DNA of 6,229 nucleotides from Gammaproteobacteria bacterium (GTDB lineage Bacteria > Pseudomonadota > Gammaproteobacteria > Xanthomonadales > Xanthomonadaceae). Below are positions 1 to 4,196 of the stretch, one piece after another. Numbering within the stretch: position 1 is the stretch's first letter; each line of letters starts with the position of its first letter. The stretch is taken from positions 1 through 6,229 of the forward strand of contig JANYBA010000112.1 in the NCBI GenBank assembly GCA_025360985.1, written 5' to 3'. The position numbers were made by a program, and so were the translations under genes. Under the pieces are notes generated by a model. It searched no databases, had not been told where the DNA came from, and saw only the letters and a list, made by a program, of their open reading frames with translations.

Positions 1-537
1 ACGGCCCGCGCACGGCTGTTTGATTTTTCGAACGATCCGAGGCCCACACTTGAGCCCGCCCAACGGGATCGACTTGTCCTTGTCGGCCTGTTCGAGCTTC
101 CGCAGCTTGATATCAACGAGGTGACGTTCGAGACCCTGAAAGGCTCCGGTCGCCTGGCGGCGATCCGCAGCCCGGAGCTGGTGTCGGAATTGCAGTCTCT
201 CAGCGCCAACGTTGCCGCCGCCTTGCGGGACCAGGCCGATGAGGTGCAGACCACCTATTTGTTCTCGGATCCGCTACTGGTCGCCAATGTGGACATGGCG
301 GGTGTATTCCGTCAGTTGAGCCGAAGTGGCAACCCCTATGTCCCCTGGCTGAAAGATGGCCCTGATGTCGCGCCAACACCGGAAATAATGAGGTCCCGAC
401 AGTTCGCCAATGTCCTGCTCTACCGTTCCTTCTTCACCAACCTCCGGTTGGCCAACGCACGCAACATGCTCGAGCAGCATCGAAGGATCGCCGCCCTGAT
501 CAAGGCGCGGCAGGACGCATTGCGAGGGACACCATGA
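1..537 (+). CDS. DUF6090-like membrane protein, C-terminal part (5' end outside window)
   Basis: Frame 1 is open from the first base to the TGA at 535-537, giving 178 residues with no start of its own. A GTG at 121 lies inside this open frame and inside the conserved core, so it is not the start. The fragment carries the core shared by the four following genes: an aromatic or Ile residue, then L, G/A, L/I, L/I and L at fixed spacing (here F43, L46, G50, L52, I55, L60, counted from the first base). A helical tail follows, with basic residues near the end (LANARNMLEQHRRIAALIK). The missing part should hold the membrane anchor seen in the next four genes. There is no cysteine in the visible part. 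The stop overlaps the next start as ATGA (534-537), so the gene is translationally coupled to it. Function is unknown; the family call rests on similarity to its neighbours. Confidence 0.72.
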   Translation, partial: TARARLFDFSNDPRPTLEPAQRDRLVLVGLFELPQLDINEVTFETLKGSGRLAAIRSPELVSELQSLSANVAAALRDQADEVQTTYLFSDPLLVANVDMAGVFRQLSRSGNPYVPWLKDGPDVAPTPEIMRSRQFANVLLYRSFFTNLRLANARNMLEQHRRIAALIKARQDALRGTP

Positions 538-659
538 TCCTCCGCCGCCTCGTCGCCCATCTGCGCGAACAGCACTGGATGGGCGTGTTCATCGAGTTGG
601 TGATCGTCGTGCTCGGGGTGTTTGTCGGCCTGCAGGTGTCGAACTGGAACGAGGCGCGC
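534..659 (+). repeat. Anchor-coding repeat, type A, copy 1 (pair with 1256-1381)
   Basis: This codes for residues 1-42 of paralogue 2. Against 1256-1381 it differs at 9 of 126 positions, and the first 45 bases are identical. Similarity starts at the ATG and ends about 15 bases after the membrane-exit motif; the DNA on either side is unrelated. Confidence 0.85.
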
Positions 660-1259
660 AACAAGGCCGATCAGGAGGCCATGCTTCGCATTCGGCTCGC
701 CGACGACATGAAGGCACTCGAAGGCAAGTTCGCGCTGACCTGCAAGGACTTCGACGTGGAGTTGGCGAGCATGCGTGGATTGCTGGACGCTCTGCGTTCC
801 GGTGTGCGCCCGGCGGACGAAAAGACGTTCCGGGCCTACCTATGGGGAGTGGGTACCGTCAACGACCCCCCGTCTCTCTCCGTCACCTACCGCGAACTGA
901 CCACCGGTGCGGGCTTGGCACTGTTGTCCGATCCCAGGCTGCGCGCTGAGTTGGTTAGGTATGGCGACGTTCATGAGCGCCTGCTGCGTGAAAGCATCCT
1001 GGCGAAAGAGGTCGTGCTTGACCCGCGTTCGGTCTACTTTCATGCGGTCCGGTGGAGCAGCAATGCGGCAGATTGGCAGGATCCCGAGACCGCGATCGTC
1101 TCCTATGATTGGGATGCGCTTGTGCCGGCGACCGCCGAGTTGCAGTCGTGGGAGGCCTACCAGTTCGGCACAGTCTCCAAGTGCAGGAAGACCGAGCAAT
1201 CGATCGCCAGAATCGTGTCCCTGCTGCGGGACGGGAACGCACCAGGAGCAGCGCCATGA
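534..1259 (+). CDS. DUF6090-like single-pass membrane protein (paralogue 2)
   Basis: The product has 241 residues. A basic N-terminus (MILRRLVAHLREQHW) precedes one membrane helix at about residues 17-36, which contains a GxxxG step (G28-G32) and ends in QVSNWNEAR. By the positive-inside rule the N-terminus is cytoplasmic and residues 40-241 are periplasmic. A helical segment at 41-90 is followed by the family core at 118-137 (Y119, L122, A126, L128, L131, L136; the usual G at 126 is A here, flanked by glycines) and a final amphipathic helix at about 205-233. There are exactly two cysteines, C70 and C217, one before and one after the core, so a disulfide joining the ends of the domain is possible. 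The start at 534 overlaps the upstream stop (ATGA) and has GAGGGA at 524-529. The anchor resembles DUF6090 proteins as I recall them (..LVVIGILIALQINNWNE in Bacteroidota). No biochemical role is known to me. Confidence 0.8.
   Translation: MILRRLVAHLREQHWMGVFIELVIVVLGVFVGLQVSNWNEARNKADQEAMLRIRLADDMKALEGKFALTCKDFDVELASMRGLLDALRSGVRPADEKTFRAYLWGVGTVNDPPSLSVTYRELTTGAGLALLSDPRLRAELVRYGDVHERLLRESILAKEVVLDPRSVYFHAVRWSSNAADWQDPETAIVSYDWDALVPATAELQSWEAYQFGTVSKCRKTEQSIARIVSLLRDGNAPGAAP
1244..1248 (+). promoter_or_regulatory. Ribosome binding site of paralogue 3
   Basis: AGGAG lies seven bases before the ATG at 1256. Together with the ATGA overlap and the anchor homology, it rules out the in-frame upstream ATG at 1109. 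Confidence 0.7.
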
Positions 1260-1381
1260 TCCTCCGCCGCCTCGTCGCCCATCTGCGCGAACAGCACTGG
1301 ACCGGTGTCTTCATCGAGTTGGTGATCGTCGTGCTGGGCGTGTTCATCGGCATGCAGGTGTCGAACTGGAACGAGGCGCGC
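1256..1381 (+). repeat. Anchor-coding repeat, type A, copy 2 (pair with 534-659)
   Basis: Second copy of the type A anchor DNA (residues 1-42 of paralogue 3). The 20 bases at 1353-1372, coding for QVSNWN and its edges, are also identical at 631-650, 2096-2115 and 2878-2897, so they are shared by all four intact paralogues. Confidence 0.85.
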
Positions 1382-1999
1382 CGGGACCGCGCGCTGGAGC
1401 GGCAATACCTGGAACGCTTGCGCGAAGACTTCCAGCAGTCCATTACAGGCGCCAAAGACAGCGCCGAAACCATGGAGTCGCAAGGCCGCAAGGCCACGCT
1501 GATGCTGGACCACCTGCGCACTTGCCGCCTGGACGACGCCGGCCAGCGCGCCGATTTCGCCAACGCGCTCTACGTGCTGGGCAAGATCGAACCGCCCATG
1601 CTGACTCGGGGCACGATCGACGAGCTGCGCTCGACCGGGCGGCTGGGGATCATTCGCAGCGTGAAGCTGCGGCAGGCGCTATCTAACGTCGTCCAGCAAC
1701 AAGAGCGGGCGATGGAGGTGCTGGGCTTCATCGTCGCGCGGCGCAGTGCCCAGATCGGCTACGTTGACGCCAGAAGTACCTTCTTGGTGGCGCAGGAGGC
1801 CGGCTCCGACACGAAGTTCCGCGCCGACGGGGTGCTGTTCGACTTCCCGGCCTTGTGCCGCGATCCGGCCTACATCAACGCCGTGTCCCATCTGCACCAG
1901 GCGGCCTCTGTAGTGGCCGGGCAGAACCGCAGGCTGCTGGTCGAATACCAGGCCATGGTTAAACTGCTCGACGCCGAACTGGGCAAACACTCGCCATGA
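1256..1999 (+). CDS. DUF6090-like single-pass membrane protein (paralogue 3)
   Basis: The product has 247 residues. The frame is open back to an ATG at 1109, but the ATG at 1256 is chosen because it begins the same MILRRLVAHLREQHW anchor as the preceding gene, overlaps that gene's stop (ATGA) and has AGGAG seven bases upstream. One membrane helix lies at about 17-36 (VFIELVIVVLGVFIG), with GxxxG at G28-G32 and the exit motif QVSNWNEAR. A charged, coiled-coil-like stretch (about 41-65, RRDRALERQYLERLREDF) comes next. The core is at 120-139 (I121, L124, G128, L130, I133, L138), and a long terminal helix runs from about 205 to 243. The two cysteines, C90 and C201, flank the core as in paralogue 2. 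The first 126 bases match paralogue 2 at all but 9 positions; the bodies have little in common outside the core. Probable inner-membrane protein with a periplasmic domain; function unknown. Confidence 0.82.
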   Translation: MILRRLVAHLREQHWTGVFIELVIVVLGVFIGMQVSNWNEARRDRALERQYLERLREDFQQSITGAKDSAETMESQGRKATLMLDHLRTCRLDDAGQRADFANALYVLGKIEPPMLTRGTIDELRSTGRLGIIRSVKLRQALSNVVQQQERAMEVLGFIVARRSAQIGYVDARSTFLVAQEAGSDTKFRADGVLFDFPALCRDPAYINAVSHLHQAASVVAGQNRRLLVEYQAMVKLLDAELGKHSP

Positions 2000-2115
2000 G
2001 CCTGCTCCGCCGCATCGCCTCGGAGCTGCGCCAGCACCATTGGACCGGCGTGTTCATCGAGCTGGTCATTGTCGTGCTCGGCGTGTTCATCGGCATGCAG
2101 GTGTCGAACTGGAAC
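1996..2115 (+). repeat. Anchor-coding repeat, type B, copy 1 (pair with 2778-2897)
   Basis: This codes for residues 1-40 of paralogue 4. It differs from 2778-2897 at only 5 of 120 positions, and the first 65 bases are identical including all synonymous sites. Identity begins at about the ATG (only GCC just before it is also shared) and stops right after the QVSNWN codons. Confidence 0.88.
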
Positions 2116-2781
2116 GCGCAGCGCGCGACCGACCAGCAGTCGGAGATTTTCACCGCGCGTCTGAAGGCCGACCTGCGCATGGAGGACTGGACTTATCAGT
2201 TCCTCATTTCCTACCACCGAGAGGTGTTGGCCAACGCCAATCGGGCGGTGGATGCGCTCGACGGAAAGGCAGCGTTGTCGGACGAAGCCTTGCTGGTCAG
2301 CGCCTATCGCGCCACCCAATACCGGAATCGAAACCGCCAAGGCGCCACTTACGACGAGTTGATTTCAACCGGCAGCATCGGCCTGATCCGCGACCAAAGC
2401 CTGCGCGACACCGCGATGCGGCTTTACACCATCCAGACATTCGACAACCTGACGCAGGAAGGCATGCATTCTCGCTATCGCGAAGCCTTTCGCATGAGCC
2501 TTCCGAACGACGTGCAGCGCGCGCTGGGCAAGAATTGCGGAGATCGCTACATCAAGCGCGGCGACTACGCCGCGATCCCTGGCAACCTCGATCACCCCTG
2601 CAGCACGCGCCTGTCCCCGCAGGACATCACCGAATCCGCAAAAGCGCTTCGATCCAATCCAAACATCGTGCCGTTTTTGCGTCTGCGCATCGCTGACCTC
2701 GAAACCCGCATGGTGGATATGATCAGTAACAATCGCGACATCATGGAGCACCTGCGTGCCATCGCGAAGGAGAAGCCATGA
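1996..2781 (+). CDS. DUF6090-like single-pass membrane protein (paralogue 4)
   Basis: The product has 261 residues, the longest in the array. The N-terminus changes to MSLLRRIASELRQHHW, one residue longer than in paralogues 2 and 3, before a membrane helix at about 18-37 with GxxxG (G29-G33) and QVSNWN at 35-40. The core is at 118-137 (Y119, L122, G126, I128, I131, L136) and reads YDELISTGSIGLIRDQSLR, the closest of the five to the family pattern as I know it. A terminal helix runs from about 227 to 258. The only cysteines, C181 and C202, both lie after the core, unlike those of paralogues 2 and 3, so any disulfide would close a local loop. The start overlaps the upstream stop (ATGA 1996-1999). 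No clear Shine-Dalgarno precedes it, so translation probably depends on re-initiation by ribosomes finishing the previous gene. Function unknown. Confidence 0.82.
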   Translation: MSLLRRIASELRQHHWTGVFIELVIVVLGVFIGMQVSNWNAQRATDQQSEIFTARLKADLRMEDWTYQFLISYHREVLANANRAVDALDGKAALSDEALLVSAYRATQYRNRNRQGATYDELISTGSIGLIRDQSLRDTAMRLYTIQTFDNLTQEGMHSRYREAFRMSLPNDVQRALGKNCGDRYIKRGDYAAIPGNLDHPCSTRLSPQDITESAKALRSNPNIVPFLRLRIADLETRMVDMISNNRDIMEHLRAIAKEKP

Positions 2782-2897
2782 GCCTGCTCCGCCGCATCGC
2801 CTCGGAGCTGCGCCAGCACCATTGGACCGGCGTGTTCATCGAACTGGCCATTGTCGTATTCGGCGTGCTCATCGGCATGCAGGTGTCGAACTGGAAC
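2778..2897 (+). repeat. Anchor-coding repeat, type B, copy 2 (pair with 1996-2115)
   Basis: Second copy of the type B anchor DNA (residues 1-40 of paralogue 5). The five differences from copy 1 are all in its second half, within the membrane-helix codons; three of them lie in or next to the GxxxG step. Confidence 0.88.
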
Positions 2898-3533
2898 GAC
2901 GACCGCATTGATCGCGGCCTGGCCCACGCCGACCTCTCGCAGGTTTCCGTCGACCTTCGCACGCAAACCGACTACCAGAAAACCACGGAGGATTCGGCCA
3001 AGCAGCGCATCGCTGCGGTCGACTACATCTACCGCGAGGCCTTCGGGACCCGGTTGCCTACCACGCTGCGGCTATCGACCGAGACCTGGCAGGCACCGGC
3101 CGTGCCACCTTATCCGGCTGACCGGCTGGACAATCTGCTGGGCGCGGTCAACCTGGTGCGTGTCTCGACACGCTCGCGCAATGCCTACGATTCGCTGATC
3201 AGTTCCGGTCGCCTGGCGCAGCTGCAGAATCGCCCGTTGGTGCGGCAGATGCAGACGTACTACGGCAACTACGAGGACATGCTCAGCGCCAGCAACATGA
3301 TCCGCTCGTTTCGCAACGATGGTGCGCGCGATCAGTATCCCTTGGGCGTCTCGGTGTGGGATGAGCGGCCGGCAGCGGAGATCGTGGCGCTGGCCCGCAG
3401 CAACCCGGGCTTTGCCGCCTATCTGCGCAGCCAGCGGGAATGGGCGATCCTGCAATACAACCTGCTGCAAAATATCGGCAAGGAAACGGCCGCACTGCAG
3501 ATCGCGGTCGACAAGGAGCTGGCCAAGCAATGA
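2778..3533 (+). CDS. DUF6090-like single-pass membrane protein (paralogue 5, last of the array)
   Basis: The product has 251 residues. The anchor is almost the same as in paralogue 4 (MSLLRRIASELRQHHW, helix at about 18-37, GxxxG at G29-G33, QVSNWN at 35-40); the first 65 bases of the two genes are identical. After residue 40 the sequences diverge sharply. The core occurs later (Y137, L140, G144, L146, L149, L154) because this protein has a longer stretch before it, including a Pro-rich piece at about 104-114 (WQAPAVPPYPA). A terminal helix covers about 222-249. There is no cysteine, unlike paralogues 2-4. AAGGAG at 2767-2772 sits five bases before the ATG, and the start overlaps the upstream stop (ATGA 2778-2781). 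The TGA at 3531-3533 ends the coupled array; no hairpin with a T-run follows it. Function unknown. Confidence 0.82.
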   Translation: MSLLRRIASELRQHHWTGVFIELAIVVFGVLIGMQVSNWNDDRIDRGLAHADLSQVSVDLRTQTDYQKTTEDSAKQRIAAVDYIYREAFGTRLPTTLRLSTETWQAPAVPPYPADRLDNLLGAVNLVRVSTRSRNAYDSLISSGRLAQLQNRPLVRQMQTYYGNYEDMLSASNMIRSFRNDGARDQYPLGVSVWDERPAAEIVALARSNPGFAAYLRSQREWAILQYNLLQNIGKETAALQIAVDKELAKQ

Positions 3534-3552
3534 TGTGTGCCTAGAGATCGCA

Positions 3553-3582
3553 TTGACATCGATCGTCATATCGTCATACGAT
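3553..3582 (+). promoter_or_regulatory. Probable sigma-70 promoter of vapBC
   Basis: A perfect -35 box TTGACA (3553-3558) is followed, after 18 bases, by the -10 box TACGAT (3577-3582). Transcription would begin near 3589, leaving a leader of roughly 18 bases that contains the ribosome binding site of vapB. The surrounding DNA (3541-3606) has 25 G/C in 66 bases, far below the rest of the window. The -10 box lies inside the inverted repeat described separately, so bound repressor would block RNA polymerase. This promoter probably also serves the coupled genes downstream of vapC. It is predicted from the sequence only. Confidence 0.7.
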
Positions 3583-3594
3583 ATTTCTATCGAT
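3558..3594 (+). promoter_or_regulatory. Inverted-repeat operator over the vapBC promoter
   Basis: A perfect inverted repeat, ATATCGT-CAT-ACGATAT (3568-3584), overlaps the -10 box. The dyad continues outward on the same centre (3576): 14 of 17 base pairs match over 37 bp, ending in ATCGAT on both sides (3558-3563 and 3589-3594). The dyad thus runs from the last base of the -35 box to just before the ribosome binding site. Antitoxins of the AbrB class, alone or with their toxin, typically repress their own operon by binding such symmetric sites; assigning this site to VapB is inference. Confidence 0.72.
3563..3578 (+). repeat. Direct repeat of TCGTCATA (two copies)
   Basis: TCGTCATA occurs twice back to back (3563-3570 and 3571-3578) inside the operator. 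The second copy forms most of the left arm and centre of the perfect inverted repeat, so the first may be an extra half-site one turn away or a leftover of operator duplication. Confidence 0.6.
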
Positions 3595-3600
3595 AAGGAA
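3595..3600 (+). promoter_or_regulatory. Ribosome binding site of vapB
   Basis: AAGGAA lies six bases before the ATG at 3607. It fixes the vapB start and excludes in-frame starts further upstream, which would lie inside the preceding gene. Confidence 0.7.
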
Positions 3601-3606
3601 TCTGTT

Positions 3607-3813
3607 ATGTCAGCCGTCACTGTCTCACCCAAGTTCCAGGTGGTCATTCCGCAAGCCGTGCGCGAAGCCATGGGCTTGACGCCGGGTGCGAAGCTGCAAG
3701 TTTTCCAGTTCGGGGATCGCATCGAGTTGATTCCCGTGCGCAGCGCCAAAGCACTGCGCGGTACATTGCCGGGTCTCGACACGGATGTTCCGCGAGACGA
3801 TGACCGCGTATGA
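3607..3813 (+). CDS. vapB: AbrB-type antitoxin of a VapBC toxin-antitoxin module
   Basis: The 68-residue product has a SpoVT-AbrB swapped-hairpin DNA-binding domain at about residues 1-45, with the typical run VSPKFQVVIPQAVREAMGL, then PGAKLQVF and DRIELIPV. The C-terminal tail (about 48-68, ending LPGLDTDVPRDDDRV) has the acidic/basic LRG...D..RDDDR form by which such antitoxins bind and block their PIN toxin. In this class the antitoxin also represses its own promoter; an inverted repeat over that promoter lies just upstream. The start at 3607 is set by AAGGAA six bases before it. The same frame is open back to 3319, but that part overlaps the preceding gene. The stop overlaps the toxin start (ATGA 3810-3813), the usual coupling in these modules. 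The protein could equally be named a MazE-like AbrB antitoxin; pairing with a PIN protein favours vapB. Confidence 0.88.
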   Translation: MSAVTVSPKFQVVIPQAVREAMGLTPGAKLQVFQFGDRIELIPVRSAKALRGTLPGLDTDVPRDDDRV

Positions 3814-4196
3814 GTGCTCATGTCGTCGATTCATCGGCGTGGCTTGAATACTTCGCCGGAGGCCCGAATGCCGCCAAATTCGCAGCCGTGATCGAAGCCA
3901 CCTCCGGGCTGTTGGTGCCAAGCATCACGCTGCTCGAAGTGTTCAAGCGAATCAGCCAACAGCACGACGCTACCTTGGCGCTTCGATATATCGCCCTGAT
4001 GCAGCAGGCCAAGGTGGTCGATCTTGATGCCGCAATCGCCCTTCATGCTGCCGAGCTTGGGAGACGTCACAAGCTGCCACTGGCCGACAGCGTCATCTAT
4101 GCGACGGCGCAAGCCGCGAATGCCGTAGTTTGGACCCAGGACGCCGACTTCGAAGGGCTGCCTGGTGTGCGCTATTTCGCAAAGGCGACCGCATGA
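3810..4196 (+). CDS. vapC: PIN-domain ribonuclease toxin (VapC family)
   Basis: The 128-residue product has the usual VapC length. The acidic PIN residues are all in place: D7 in VVDSSAW, E43 in LLEVFKR, D93 in LADSVIYATA, and D111 with D113 in WTQDADFE. These residues bind Mg2+ or Mn2+ for single-strand RNA cleavage; VapC toxins whose targets are known cut tRNA or rRNA and halt translation. The target here cannot be read from the sequence. With no catalytic residue missing and no frameshift, the toxin looks functional. It starts within the vapB stop codon (ATGA), so toxin synthesis depends on antitoxin translation. Its own stop overlaps the start of the following TPR gene in the same way (ATGA 4193-4196), which is unusual because toxin-antitoxin modules generally stand alone. 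Modules of this kind move horizontally; no transposase or attachment site is visible. Confidence 0.9.
   Translation: MSAHVVDSSAWLEYFAGGPNAAKFAAVIEATSGLLVPSITLLEVFKRISQQHDATLALRYIALMQQAKVVDLDAAIALHAAELGRRHKLPLADSVIYATAQAANAVVWTQDADFEGLPGVRYFAKATA

Noticed and set aside
121..537. GTG at 121 as start of a separate small gene
   Set aside because: The frame is open to the left edge of the window and the GTG falls just before the conserved core, so this is the tail of a longer gene.
1109..1255. N-terminal extension of paralogue 3 from an upstream ATG
   Set aside because: The 49 extra residues overlap paralogue 2 and have no counterpart in the other family members; AGGAG and the ATGA overlap support 1256.
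907..1686. 259-codon plus-strand frame overlapping paralogues 2 and 3
   Set aside because: It lies in another frame inside two well supported genes; the product is Arg/Pro/Ala-rich shadow sequence without domain features.
3558..3594. Rho-independent terminator for the DUF6090-like array
   Set aside because: The dyad is AT-rich and has no T-run after it; it overlaps a consensus-like promoter, so an operator fits better.
3072..3821. 249-codon minus-strand open frame spanning the vapB promoter
   Set aside because: It runs antisense through paralogue 5, an evident promoter and vapB. Long antisense frames are expected at this GC content.
4130..4192. N-terminal extension of the TPR gene
   Set aside because: The 21 extra residues lie within vapC; the family start MSLLxELKRRN begins at 4193, and the following paralogue starts the same way.
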